Source: a virus
Reading direction: 5' to 3' (one strand)
DNA: 43,941 nt
Virus record (IMG/VR): IMGVR_UViG_3300010371_000054
Coordinates: 1 to 43,941 of that record
Shown here: piece after piece, positions 31,638-39,005 of the stretch
Layout: the number at the start of each line of letters is the position of its first letter
Numbering within the stretch: position 1 is the first letter of the stretch
The notes under the pieces: model-generated
What the model was told of the DNA's origin: nothing
What the model saw: only the letters and a program-made list of their open reading frames with translations
The model's database searches: none
Program-made: the position numbers and the translations under genes

Positions 31638-31847
31638 TTAGCGCTTAAGCATCTCAGCCACGATGGCCGGGACCCTCGGATCAATCTTCTCGCCGATAGC
31701 TTTCAGTGCTATGGCAAAGCCTGCCGCAACGATCACGACGCCATTCGGGTCATTGCCATGTCGCTCCATGACAGCGCCGGCAGCTTTGAGGATTGCCGCT
31801 GAGACTTCCTGCGTTGCTTCTGCCCTAGCTACGTCCATCTCAGTCAT
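31638..31847 (-). CDS. Hypothetical protein, 69 aa
   Basis: Helical, Ala-rich (RAEATQEVSAAILKAAGAVM, GVVIVAAGFAIALKAIGEKI), behind AAGG. The hydrophobic middle may be a helix hairpin. Function unknown. Confidence 0.65.
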   Translation of the reverse strand: MTEMDVARAEATQEVSAAILKAAGAVMERHGNDPNGVVIVAAGFAIALKAIGEKIDPRVPAIVAEMLKR

Positions 31848-31863
31848 TTGCCTTGTCCCGAGG

Positions 31864-32880
31864 TTAAAACAAATCGAGCTGCTCCACGGCGCGCCGCCCC
31901 TTGGCGTTCACGTCGTAGAACTCGAATGGAATGAAGGTGTAGGCTTTGCGGATCACCCAACGCTGAAACTCACTGAGTGTCCGATGCTCGATCTTGGCGT
32001 TATGGCCGCCGAGCGGAAGCGTGCGCTCGCCGTCCCCAAAGACCATAGGATAGGGCCGGATTCCGCGCTCTTTCATTTTATTGAAGCGGTAGAACAGGCG
32101 CTCCCATGTCTCGCGCCTGTCGTAGCCGATAAGCATATAGGCCATGACGTGAGTTGGCGGAACGCCGTGGCGCTCAAGGGTGTCAATGCCTTTGAAAAAC
32201 CGCGCCTCGTCCCCGACATTATCCCATGCGGTGTAGAGCCGGCGATATTTGAAACTGTCATCGTGGTACGGCAGCTCGGCCAACCGAGCCGCTGACACCT
32301 CATCGATCATGCGGACGTTGATGCCCTGGTTCAGGCAAACCTTAAACCCGCCAGTTTTGATGGCGTCGAGATGGGCTTCCCACGCGGCCTGGGGCTGGCC
32401 GAAAAAGTCATTGTCCAAAAGGTGAAGGTGCTTCGGATATGGCTCGCCGCGCCACAGAGAGGCGACTGTATTGACGGTTCTCGGCTTGCCCTCTTTCCAT
32501 GGCACGACACAGAAACCGCACCGGAGGCGGCAGCCGCGTTGCGTGAATCCTATTGAGGCGTCAAACTTGGGATAGATCGAATAGTCGATCTCCTCGCTCT
32601 CGGGAATGCCAAGAAACTCCTCGACCGTCTGGTGCTCCTCTTTGTTCCATGTGCCGCTGACCACGGCCTCGGGGAATGCCTGCCGAAACTTCGCCACGCG
32701 ATCGGCGCTGAATGAGAAGATGGCCGAGCCGTAAACGCGATCATACTGAGGTTCGAGCATGTCCCGCTCGACATGCTTCGTGAAGTGCAACTCGTGACCC
32801 AAAGCGCGGTGGTGCCGCGCCAGCTTCATCAGAGCTAGGTTCGGCAGCTTTCCATCGATCTGGGTGAGGCGCACAATCAT
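31864..32880 (-). CDS. Radical SAM enzyme with a B12-binding-like N-terminus
   Basis: 338 aa. Residues 114-124 TQRGCRLRCGF then C: a CxxxCxxC cluster with Cys117, Cys121 and Cys124 that would hold the [4Fe-4S] cluster and S-adenosylmethionine. The first 100 residues (RLTQIDGKLPNLALMKLARH, DRVYGSAIFSFSADRVAKF) resemble the Rossmann-like N-terminal domain of B12-dependent radical SAM proteins but lack the DxHxxG motif. Radical SAM proteins of this type occur in rhizobial phages; substrate unknown. Nearby Mom-like and methyltransferase genes make a nucleobase a possible target. Confidence 0.85.
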   Translation of the reverse strand: MIVRLTQIDGKLPNLALMKLARHHRALGHELHFTKHVERDMLEPQYDRVYGSAIFSFSADRVAKFRQAFPEAVVSGTWNKEEHQTVEEFLGIPESEEIDYSIYPKFDASIGFTQRGCRLRCGFCVVPWKEGKPRTVNTVASLWRGEPYPKHLHLLDNDFFGQPQAAWEAHLDAIKTGGFKVCLNQGINVRMIDEVSAARLAELPYHDDSFKYRRLYTAWDNVGDEARFFKGIDTLERHGVPPTHVMAYMLIGYDRRETWERLFYRFNKMKERGIRPYPMVFGDGERTLPLGGHNAKIEHRTLSEFQRWVIRKAYTFIPFEFYDVNAKGRRAVEQLDLF

Positions 32881-32898
32881 TCTCGCGCTATCCGATGG

Positions 32899-33105
32899 TC
32901 AACGTTGAATAATGTCGAGCATGCGCTCAATCTTCCGAGCGGCGTTGACCCACTCGGATGCCGATATCCTGAAAACGGATTCGAGGGAGACAGTCGGCTC
33001 TGATTCCTCCGTCTCCTTCTCAATGGTGACGGTGATCTTGAACCCGCTGCCGTCCGAGTACGGCGCGAGCCCCGACTTGGAGTAAAAGAACTTGTCGTCG
33101 GACAT
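32899..33105 (-). CDS. Hypothetical protein, 68 aa
   Basis: ATG at 33105 preferred over 33126 because AAAGG lies at suitable distance. Beta-type middle (SGFKITVTIEKETEESEPTV) and helical C-terminus (ASEWVNAARKIERMLDIIQR). Function unknown. Confidence 0.65.
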   Translation of the reverse strand: MSDDKFFYSKSGLAPYSDGSGFKITVTIEKETEESEPTVSLESVFRISASEWVNAARKIERMLDIIQR

Positions 33106-33140
33106 CTTCAAACCTTTCCTGGGCAACTCGTTAGCGAAAA

Positions 33141-33413
33141 CTACGCGCGGCCGGAGACTTCGGGCTGACCTTCGAACCGCGCAATCATCTCGCGCATCAG
33201 GGTCACCACGTCTTTGCGGTCGGCGCCGTTCGATATGAAATTGCAGCGCGAGCCAGCAGCGTCACCGAACGGGAAGACGAGCAAAACAAAGCCCGTCCCC
33301 CGCGCTGCGCCTTTGGCGTCGCCGTTGAAAGCTTGATCCAGAGTTCGTGCCACAGCATTCATCATGTCGCGGTATTCCTGCTGGATTGGGGCGTCGCCTA
33401 GGCGCCCGGTCAC
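33141..33413 (-). CDS. Hypothetical protein, 90 aa
   Basis: GTG at 33413 overlaps the stop of the Acb2-like gene as GTGA, so this start is preferred to the longer frame. Sequence: helical N-terminus, then a beta-rich part (ARGTGFVLLVFPFGDAAGSR, CNFISNGADRKDVVTLMREM). Conserved in phage early regions, function unknown. Confidence 0.65.
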   Translation of the reverse strand: MTGRLGDAPIQQEYRDMMNAVARTLDQAFNGDAKGAARGTGFVLLVFPFGDAAGSRCNFISNGADRKDVVTLMREMIARFEGQPEVSGRA

Positions 33414-33655
33414 GACGTCAGCTCCTTGACGATCCACATGATGGACTGTTCCAGGGAGGTGATCGCCAGTGAGTTGTAGCGGCCGGCCTTGACCCTGCCG
33501 AACAGCGCTTCAAGCTCGCCCGCCTTGTCCTTCAGAGCATCGTGCAGCGCCTTCTCGTCGTCCGTCAGAGCACGGTACTTCGGACGGAATCGGCTCACCG
33601 GAATCGCGGTGTCTGCCTGCCGGCCATCGGGTTGTCCTTCGAACACATGGGCCAT
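33410..33655 (-). CDS. Acb2/Tad1-like hairpin protein (candidate anti-CBASS sponge)
   Basis: 81 aa, AAGGAAA upstream. Residues 25-81 (KYRALTDDEKALHDALKDKA, ELEALFGRVKAG, RYNSLAITSLEQSIMWIVKE) follow the helical hairpin pattern of the Acb2/Tad1 family: YRxLxxxE at the first helix, a small insertion, and a second helix with SLAxTxLExxxMWxxK. Acb2 proteins bind cyclic oligonucleotide signals of CBASS and block abortive infection. Assignment is from remembered family pattern. Confidence 0.6.
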   Translation of the reverse strand: MAHVFEGQPDGRQADTAIPVSRFRPKYRALTDDEKALHDALKDKAGELEALFGRVKAGRYNSLAITSLEQSIMWIVKELTS

Positions 33656-33720
33656 TCTATTTCCTTCGTTTGAGGTTGGTACGCATGGCTACAAAAACGG
33701 CGTTACGTGGTGTTTATCGC

Positions 33721-33981
33721 TTACGCGCGGCCCTTGCTGTTCATCACTTCGGCAACCGCCTGTCGATTGCCTTCCTCGACATTCTGGGCGACGATTTCCA
33801 TTACCATGGCCGGCGTGTAGGCGCGCTGGTCCTGCAGCGCGCATAACTTACCCAGCATGTTCGCCGCTATTGCCAGCATCTCAATTGCGTCAAGATGTCC
33901 AGCATGCTTACGGACCAGAGCGACGAGTTCTTGATAGACGATCTCGTGCTTGGGACTCGCGGTATGGATTTTTGTTTTCAT
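33721..33981 (-). CDS. Hypothetical helical protein, 86 aa
   Basis: ATG at 33981 overlaps the upstream stop as ATGA and has GAGGGTGG before it. All-helical (YQELVALVRKHAGHLDAIEM, LAIAANMLGKLCALQDQRAY, VAQNVEEGNRQAVAEVMN). Pattern common in rhizobial phages; function unknown. Confidence 0.7.
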   Translation of the reverse strand: MKTKIHTASPKHEIVYQELVALVRKHAGHLDAIEMLAIAANMLGKLCALQDQRAYTPAMVMEIVAQNVEEGNRQAVAEVMNSKGRA

Positions 33982-34352
33982 TCGCCCACCCTCGATCCGT
34001 CGTCCCATGTGAACTCGCCATCAGGCTGACCAAACGTGAAATGAGTCCGGCAACCAACGCAGTATGTCCCGCTGTAGAACTTGGGATCGCGAGCGTAGGT
34101 CTCAGCCAAGGCGAGTCCCATCGTTGTGGCCGCGCCACACTTTTTGTGCACGTATGTGCGGCGAACTGGCTGAACAAAGCCACGAGCGCGCTCCTCGGCA
34201 CTTAGGACCACGTACCCCTTTTGCATCCCGCTCGGCTGGATTTCTCGGTGATCTGGAGTGACCGGAGAGCCATCAGTAAGCACGCGCTTCGTGCGATCTG
34301 GCGCGGGAACGGCGCCAGCATCCCTGATTATCTTGTCGACGTCGTTGCTCAT
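33978..34352 (-). CDS. Zinc-ribbon-like conserved protein, 124 aa
   Basis: ATG at 34352 with AGGGGAAACAGGA upstream. Residues 68-103 (TYVHKKCGAATTMGLALAET, then SGTYCVGCRTHF) provide HxxC and CxxC for one metal. The tail GEFTWDDGSRVG is a recurring ending in this family. Probably a DNA/RNA-binding accessory protein; function unknown. Confidence 0.7.
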   Translation of the reverse strand: MSNDVDKIIRDAGAVPAPDRTKRVLTDGSPVTPDHREIQPSGMQKGYVVLSAEERARGFVQPVRRTYVHKKCGAATTMGLALAETYARDPKFYSGTYCVGCRTHFTFGQPDGEFTWDDGSRVGE

Positions 34353-34543
34353 TCCTGTTTCCCCTGTGCGGTCTTTAACACTGTGTATATAGCACATGCC
34401 AATGCGGTGATTGAAAACGCGCAATGCGCATCAGCCTCGAAAATCCACTCGTGGCTTTCATGGATGCATCGTTTTCCATCGGCCTCTAGATAGTCAACGA
34501 TCGTGCGCTCGATCGCCGTGAACTCTGATGCAGCATCGCTCAT
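34349..34543 (-). CDS. Hypothetical protein, 64 aa
   Basis: ATGA overlap with the zinc-ribbon gene, GAGGG upstream. Helical, with two cysteines (GKRCIHESHEWIFEADAHCA). Function unknown. Confidence 0.6.
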   Translation of the reverse strand: MSDAASEFTAIERTIVDYLEADGKRCIHESHEWIFEADAHCAFSITALACAIYTVLKTAQGKQE

Positions 34544-34568
34544 GACTCGCCCTCGCGATATGCAGAAG

Positions 34569-34730
34569 TTAAGGACGAAGACCTAGCGCCTTGCGCCGGT
34601 CAGCTTCGCTGAGATGTTCGTTGCATTCTTTCAGCTTCGACCATGCCTCTGGCGGAACATCCTTCGTCCATTTAATCCCATACTGTTGGACCAACGCGCG
34701 GAATGCTTCGATTGCTTGCTCTTTTGTCAC
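34569..34730 (-). CDS. Hypothetical protein, 53 aa
   Basis: GTG at 34730 overlaps the Mom-like gene stop as GTGA. MTKEQAIEAFRALVQQYGIK then WTKDVPPEAWSKLKECNEHL: compact helical domain. Seen in rhizobial phages without function. Confidence 0.6.
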   Translation of the reverse strand: MTKEQAIEAFRALVQQYGIKWTKDVPPEAWSKLKECNEHLSEADRRKALGLRP

Positions 34731-35338
34731 TTTGAGTGTCCTTCAAACTGTTTGATGAAGAGGTGTTTCCGAGAACGCGGGCGCCACTCGCCAGTTTTCC
34801 CTTTTATTCCTTGGCGGCGCTGGCCGACGTTCACATTATCAACCCAGAAGTCTGTCTTCTGCGCCGTCAAGCCCATGTATTGGAACCCCGATGCCTTATA
34901 GATGATGCCAGTGTGACCAGCCGCGCTATCTGCATAGGTCACGATGCCACTGACGATGCACCGTCTACGTAGGAGAGAAATTGTTTTCCCAATGAACCTA
35001 CTCTCTGAATTGCGGGGGCAGTTTGGGCTCATCGCTAGGCGCTTAATTTCATACCAACCAAATTGACTTTTTCTATCCCAATATCCCTTCATCTCCGGTG
35101 CACTCAGTGGGCCATAAGAGATTGCACCCTCTAATTCCCCTTCGAAATATGCGCCAAAACTGATTTGAGAAAGGAACCCAACGTCACCTAGGTAATGCCA
35201 CCTTCGGTAAGCTACAGCCGCGGTGCGTGGATCTATGACTTCAAATCTAAGTTGGAGCGGCGAGGTCGGAATTGAACCGCCCTCCTTCCCTTGGAAAAGG
35301 GAATGCATTGCCCCTATGCTATCGCCGCGTAAATTCAC
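34727..35338 (-). CDS. Mom-like DNA modification protein
   Basis: 203 aa from GTG at 35338, GTGA-coupled to the gene before. Residues 30-165 match the Mu Mom / GNAT-related family: RWHYLGDVGFLSQISFGAYF, EIKRLAM, CPRNSES (107-113), and VTYADSAAGHTGIIYKASGF (133-152). Mom converts adenines in phage DNA to a bulky amide form that blocks many restriction enzymes. Residues 6-28 are encoded by a tRNA-Gly-like sequence, and no in-frame start exists between it and the conserved core. Confidence 0.8.
   Translation of the reverse strand: MNLRGDSIGAMHSLFQGKEGGSIPTSPLQLRFEVIDPRTAAVAYRRWHYLGDVGFLSQISFGAYFEGELEGAISYGPLSAPEMKGYWDRKSQFGWYEIKRLAMSPNCPRNSESRFIGKTISLLRRRCIVSGIVTYADSAAGHTGIIYKASGFQYMGLTAQKTDFWVDNVNVGQRRQGIKGKTGEWRPRSRKHLFIKQFEGHSK
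35253..35328 (-). tRNA. tRNA-Gly(TCC)-like gene with an 8-nt anticodon loop, nested in the Mom-like gene
   Basis: 76 nt. Acceptor GCGGCGA/TCGCCGC with TCCA end; D-stem GCAT/ATGC; anticodon stem TTCCC/GGGAA with loop TTTTCCAA (8 nt; normal loops have 7); T-loop TTCAATT. The T-stem is either 6 bp with one mismatch or 5 bp with a bulged C. Glycine identity elements known from E. coli (G1-C72, C2-G71, G3-C70, U73, C35, C36) are all present. It may be functional, a frameshift-suppressor type, or a decayed tRNA retained as coding or regulatory sequence. Confidence 0.65.
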
Positions 35339-35604
35339 GAGTTGCCTTTTTCGTCAGTTAAAGAACAACCGGCGTCGCGCTCGCATTCTTCGATCACTCC
35401 GATGATGTTGCCTGGATGCGCGCCTTTGTTGGCCCTGATCCAAGTCAGCGCCTTCCTCGCGCTCGCGAGCTGGGCGCGGAGCCGTTCGATCTCGTCGACG
35501 CCCTCACTGATATTACTGGCGACGCCTGATGAAAAATTCAGCTCGCACCTTACCGCATCAAACCGCAACCGATCGGCGATGGACAACGTTCCTTTTTCAC
35601 TCAT
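35335..35604 (-). CDS. Hypothetical protein, 89 aa
   Basis: ATGA overlap upstream and GTGA downstream. Helical middle (SEGVDEIERLRAQLASARKA) like a short coiled coil, and a Cys-containing C-terminus (EECERDAGCS). Function unknown. Confidence 0.65.
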   Translation of the reverse strand: MSEKGTLSIADRLRFDAVRCELNFSSGVASNISEGVDEIERLRAQLASARKALTWIRANKGAHPGNIIGVIEECERDAGCSLTDEKGNS

Positions 35605-36104
35605 GAACGATGTTCCCCATGCGCGTCACGAATTGCCTGCGCGATGTCGCGGCAGGCTTCGTCGTACCCGCGAACGTACTGCTCGGAATCGCCAAGTAGA
35701 TCGATCTCGACATGTCCCTCCGCGATCTTGGCGCAGTCCTCGGCGATGTCTTTAACGGCAGATGAGGGCCGTTCCGGAGCGCATACCTCTTCCACCGCCT
35801 TGCAGATGTCCACATTTGAGCAGTCTGTTCGATCGAAGCAATCTGGGCAGCTTTCCGGGGCTTCACGGGCTTCCGGCGCATGCGCAATAATAGTTGTCAC
35901 CGGATTGGGCTGGCTGGAGCCTGGAATCTTGGGCGGCAAGCTTAGGCGGGAAACGAATGCTTTGACGGCTCCTCTGGAGTTGCGGCAGCATTCGATCACG
36001 CAGAGCCGGGCACTTTCCGATAGCGCCGGGTCAGTCTTCACCTGCTCAATCGTGCGGTCGTATTCCGCCAAAACTTGATCGAGAAGCTTCTTCGCGTCCG
36101 TCAT
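35601..36104 (-). CDS. Cys-rich hypothetical protein, 167 aa
   Basis: ATG at 36104 behind AGAGGGG. N-terminal helix (KLLDQVLAEYDRTIEQVKTD), then Cys-rich SCPDCFDRTDCSNVDICKAV, then a C-terminal helix ending YDEACRDIAQAIRDA. The four spaced cysteines could form a metal site. Function unknown. Confidence 0.65.
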   Translation of the reverse strand: MTDAKKLLDQVLAEYDRTIEQVKTDPALSESARLCVIECCRNSRGAVKAFVSRLSLPPKIPGSSQPNPVTTIIAHAPEAREAPESCPDCFDRTDCSNVDICKAVEEVCAPERPSSAVKDIAEDCAKIAEGHVEIDLLGDSEQYVRGYDEACRDIAQAIRDAHGEHRS

Positions 36105-36139
36105 GGTCTGTTGCCCCTCTTGTTCCGTTATTCTCAGCG

Positions 36140-36229
36140 TTACCGCAATTGGCAGGACATGAGCTGATACCCTGCGAAGATCAGCAGGAAGACAGCAGCA
36201 AGCACGACTTCGATCTTGAATGGCCTCAT
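36140..36229 (-). CDS. Single-TM microprotein, 29 aa
   Basis: ATG at 36229 overlaps the HNH gene stop as ATGA. MRPFKIEVVLAAVFLLIFAG plus YQLMSCQLR: basic start and one membrane helix. Function unknown. Confidence 0.5.
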   Translation of the reverse strand: MRPFKIEVVLAAVFLLIFAGYQLMSCQLR

Positions 36230-36618
36230 GTCCGCTTCTGGTTCGCTCGAATAATCCCGTCCGCAATCTCGTCATCTCCAGTGCAGGCATGGAGTGCCAG
36301 AGCAAGGCCGAACGGATCTATGCCGTGACGAGCCCAGAACAGAAGCTCATTGCCCTGATGCTGTTCGTCGTGGTGCGCCCTGCACAGCGGTGTCACCCAC
36401 TTGTCGGAGGCCTTTTCTGCTCCTCCGGTCTCGCGCTTCCCATGCACCGGGCTTGCTGCCCGGATGTGCGCCGGGTCGGGATCTGGAGCGCCGCAGATGC
36501 AACAATGCAATGTGCGAATCCATTTCAGGTGCGCCACGTCTTCAACACGGGGCCGCTTCTGCTTCGTGGATGCGACGGAAAAGGCCGTCCTGGGGCGAAT
36601 GATACGTTGGGGTCTCAT
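36226..36618 (-). CDS. HNH nuclease (Ref/DUF968-like)
   Basis: 130 aa from ATG at 36618 (ATGA overlap, AAGGAACG upstream). Residues 28-100: HLKWIRTLHCCICGAPDPDP, AHIRAASPVHG, DKWVTPLCRAHHDEQHQGNE, FWARHGIDPFGLALAL. CxxC, AHIR, and C-x-x-HH-x3-H form the HNH/beta-beta-alpha metal site seen in P1 Ref-like and DUF968 phage nucleases. Next to the Sak4-like ATPase, a recombination role is likely. Confidence 0.8.
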   Translation of the reverse strand: MRPQRIIRPRTAFSVASTKQKRPRVEDVAHLKWIRTLHCCICGAPDPDPAHIRAASPVHGKRETGGAEKASDKWVTPLCRAHHDEQHQGNELLFWARHGIDPFGLALALHACTGDDEIADGIIRANQKRT

Positions 36619-37142
36619 GCTCGTTCCTTCACTCGCCAAGCTTGATACTGACTATCGAGCTGATGCCAGAGCACGCGGGCTCTATGGTCGTGTCCAAGGT
36701 AACCGCGCGATGCAACTCCACAGATCAGCCGAACGCATTCCTCCGGACTACCCATGGCTTCGTGCCAGTCATCCGGCCGAGTTTCCTTCAGGAAGTCTGC
36801 GAACGCCGGTTGACCGCAGCAAATTCCCGCTTGCTGACCTGGCGGCACATCCCGCCAATCTCGCTTGGCAGCCCCGTCAGGCTTTGAGGGGGGCATGGGG
36901 GTGTCCTGACGGGGCTGCTCTGCGCGGGCCTCCTTCTGCTGCACGGGTAGCTCGTTGTCGCCGATCTCGACCAGCACCATGGCGAAGCGCGTGCCCATGG
37001 CTGCCTGAGTAAGGCGCGGGTCCATGTCGATACCTTGGGCCGTGAAGGACACTTTCCAGTCGCCGGATTGCTTCTGGAAAAGGCCATCCTTCTTGACCTC
37101 AAGAGATATCGCTGCGTTCCTGGCGTGGTCGGCGGGGGTCAT
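36615..37142 (-). CDS. Recombination-associated protein, possible ssDNA-binding partner
   Basis: 175 aa, ATGA-coupled to the ATPase gene. N-terminal 65 residues (ISLEVKKDGLFQKQSGDWKV, SFTAQGIDMDPRLTQAAMGT, RFAMVLVEIGDNELP) form a beta-rich module; a Pro/Lys linker follows, then a helical C-terminal domain (HEAMGSPEECVRLICGVASR). Proteins of this layout accompany Sak4-like recombinases. Function inferred from neighbourhood. Confidence 0.6.
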   Translation of the reverse strand: MTPADHARNAAISLEVKKDGLFQKQSGDWKVSFTAQGIDMDPRLTQAAMGTRFAMVLVEIGDNELPVQQKEARAEQPRQDTPMPPSKPDGAAKRDWRDVPPGQQAGICCGQPAFADFLKETRPDDWHEAMGSPEECVRLICGVASRGYLGHDHRARVLWHQLDSQYQAWRVKERA

Positions 37143-38236
37143 TCTGCGGCATCCTTCATGTCGTCGAAGTCAGGAATGCTGTCGTTCATCTCAGGCGCCT
37201 GCTCGCGGACGTAGGCGTACCGTGACGGCTCCTTTTCGAGCTGTACGTGCAAGCTGTCGTAGCCGGCGCGGAGATCGACCAGCGGCATGAGCTTTTCCAT
37301 CTCGGTCCACGATGCATGGAAGTGATGCTTGATCAGTTCCAGCTTGTTCTTCTTTTCCAAGGCGGATTGGCCCGGGAAATATCGGGTCAGCAGACTTTCG
37401 ATTTCGTCCAGAACGATCTTCCGATGCAGGGCGCGGTTGTCGCGCTCGTCATTCGGGATAGATCCCTCGGAGGTCCGCGAGGTATCGACGCCGAGCTGCC
37501 TGCCGCCAAGGTTCAGATACTTGATGTGCGGCATGAACGTCTCAAATGTCGGGTTGCTGAAGCGCCGGCCGTCGATCGCCGTTGAGCGATCCTTGATGAT
37601 GGAGGCAGTCCGGGAAACCTTGTTGGTCTCCATGTCCATTTCGCGTTCCATCAGGACCAAAAGCGAAGGCTCATAGCCCATCTCGCCTTCGGCCTTCATC
37701 TTGATCCCGGTCTTTTCCAGTTGCTTCTTCCCGCTCTCGTCCTGGAAATAGTCGTACTCGTAGCCGGCGCGGCCACAGAGGATGATATGCAGTTGCGAGT
37801 TGATGTATTGATCGGTAAACTTTGCCCATTCCTTCTTCAGGAAGGCCCAATCCTCGAACTGCAAACGGGTACGGTTCTTCCGCTTCATGTAGCTGTCGCA
37901 AATCTCGGTCCAGAAATGCGAGATGGAATCCACCAACAGGAGCGAGGCGTTGCTCTCAGCTTCCTTGACGGCCGAAAGCAGGTCGGTGAAAGATCGGGTC
38001 TTCGCCGTGAAGAGACGAACATCGGCCGCCTCGAACTGCGGCTTCACCCAGTCAGATCCGGTCTCGGTATCGAGGAAGAACGCGGGCTTATTCGCGTAGT
38101 CTACGCCTTTCTCACGCATGTAGTGGACCAAGCCTATGGCCGTCTGTGATGCCGTGTGCGTCTTGCCGGCGCCGGCAAAGCCCATCAATCCCATCTTGAG
38201 GAACGCGCTCGTCACTTCGGCTTCCTTGAAAAGCAT
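37139..38236 (-). CDS. Sak4-like RecA-fold recombination ATPase
   Basis: 365 aa, AAAGGAA upstream. Walker A GFAGAGKT at residues 19-26 and Walker B ASLLLVDSISHFW near residue 100; HIILCGRAGYEY follows the pattern of the Sak4/RecA core. A C-terminal extension (residues 250-365) is helical. Sak4-type ATPases promote single-strand annealing/recombination for phage replication; the HNH and associated genes next to it complete the module. Confidence 0.8.
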   Translation of the reverse strand: MLFKEAEVTSAFLKMGLMGFAGAGKTHTASQTAIGLVHYMREKGVDYANKPAFFLDTETGSDWVKPQFEAADVRLFTAKTRSFTDLLSAVKEAESNASLLLVDSISHFWTEICDSYMKRKNRTRLQFEDWAFLKKEWAKFTDQYINSQLHIILCGRAGYEYDYFQDESGKKQLEKTGIKMKAEGEMGYEPSLLVLMEREMDMETNKVSRTASIIKDRSTAIDGRRFSNPTFETFMPHIKYLNLGGRQLGVDTSRTSEGSIPNDERDNRALHRKIVLDEIESLLTRYFPGQSALEKKNKLELIKHHFHASWTEMEKLMPLVDLRAGYDSLHVQLEKEPSRYAYVREQAPEMNDSIPDFDDMKDAAE

Positions 38237-38252
38237 GGTGGTATTCCTTTGT

Positions 38253-38486
38253 TCACGCGATTACTGGTTTGGTGCTGAACTCAGCCATGGCGCGGCGTAC
38301 CGCGTTCAACGAGTTCTCAAGCTCTGCCTCGGCGAGGCGCAAGGCGTCCTCTGCTCTGGTCTCGAATGGTGGCCGGCTGCGCAGAACTCGCACAGCGCCG
38401 GTAACCGTGATTGCGTCGATCATGGCGTGTCTGGCGTAGCGCTCAACGCGTTCAAGGTCGCCGCTCTGGGTAAGGTCGCTGGTCAT
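38253..38486 (-). CDS. Hypothetical protein, 77 aa
   Basis: ATG at 38486 overlaps the upstream stop as ATGA. Helical (DLERVERYARHAMIDAITVT, AEAELENSLNAVRRAMAEFS). Function unknown. Confidence 0.6.
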   Translation of the reverse strand: MTSDLTQSGDLERVERYARHAMIDAITVTGAVRVLRSRPPFETRAEDALRLAEAELENSLNAVRRAMAEFSTKPVIA

Positions 38487-38662
38487 GGCTGCGCCCACTT
38501 GTCGAAATCGTTGAAAGCCTTCTGCGGAGTCCTTCCGGTGCTCCATGCGATCTCAAAATACGGGTAGGCACAAAAGGCCAGATCGAACTCCTCCGGCTGC
38601 TCAAACAGCGCCTTGAGCTGCTCGCGCCATACAGTCCAGTTGCTCTGTACGTGGACGTTCAT
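38483..38662 (-). CDS. Hypothetical protein, 59 aa
   Basis: ATG at 38662 with GGGAGAAG upstream. Trp/Phe-rich (NWTVWREQLKALFEQPEEFD, LAFCAYPYFEIAWSTGRTPQ). Function unknown. Confidence 0.6.
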   Translation of the reverse strand: MNVHVQSNWTVWREQLKALFEQPEEFDLAFCAYPYFEIAWSTGRTPQKAFNDFDKWAQP

Positions 38663-38681
38663 GGTTGCTTCTCCCCCTTGC

Positions 38682-39005
38682 TCAATCTCTGTCGTCGTAT
38701 TCGTATTCTGGGTAGTAATCGTGATCCTGCCCGCATATCTCTTGGTAAACGTCGTCGTCCTCGGACAAGATCGTGTAGAGCCAGTCTGGCGCGGGAAAAT
38801 AGTTCTCGGTCTTCGCCGTCTTTGGGTCGCTATCGGTCGTATTGATCTCGACCTTTACGAACTCAATCTCTGCAGGTTCGGCCGGATGGCCCGGGTAAGA
38901 CAGCGAACCATAGTGCGCAGGACTTCCGGCGCTGAAGGTGTACTCAGCAAAAACCAGCACCTTCTTGCTGCCGATTTTGAAGTCCGTCTCGTAAAAATGA
39001 GTCAT
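38682..39005 (-). CDS. Acidic hypothetical protein, 107 aa
   Basis: ATG at 39005 overlaps the stop of the 23-aa microprotein as TGATG. Acidic, Tyr/Asp-rich C-terminus (EICGQDHDYYPEYEYDDRD). A DNA-mimic role would fit such an acidic tail but is speculation. No family recognised. Confidence 0.6.
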   Translation of the reverse strand: MTHFYETDFKIGSKKVLVFAEYTFSAGSPAHYGSLSYPGHPAEPAEIEFVKVEINTTDSDPKTAKTENYFPAPDWLYTILSEDDDVYQEICGQDHDYYPEYEYDDRD

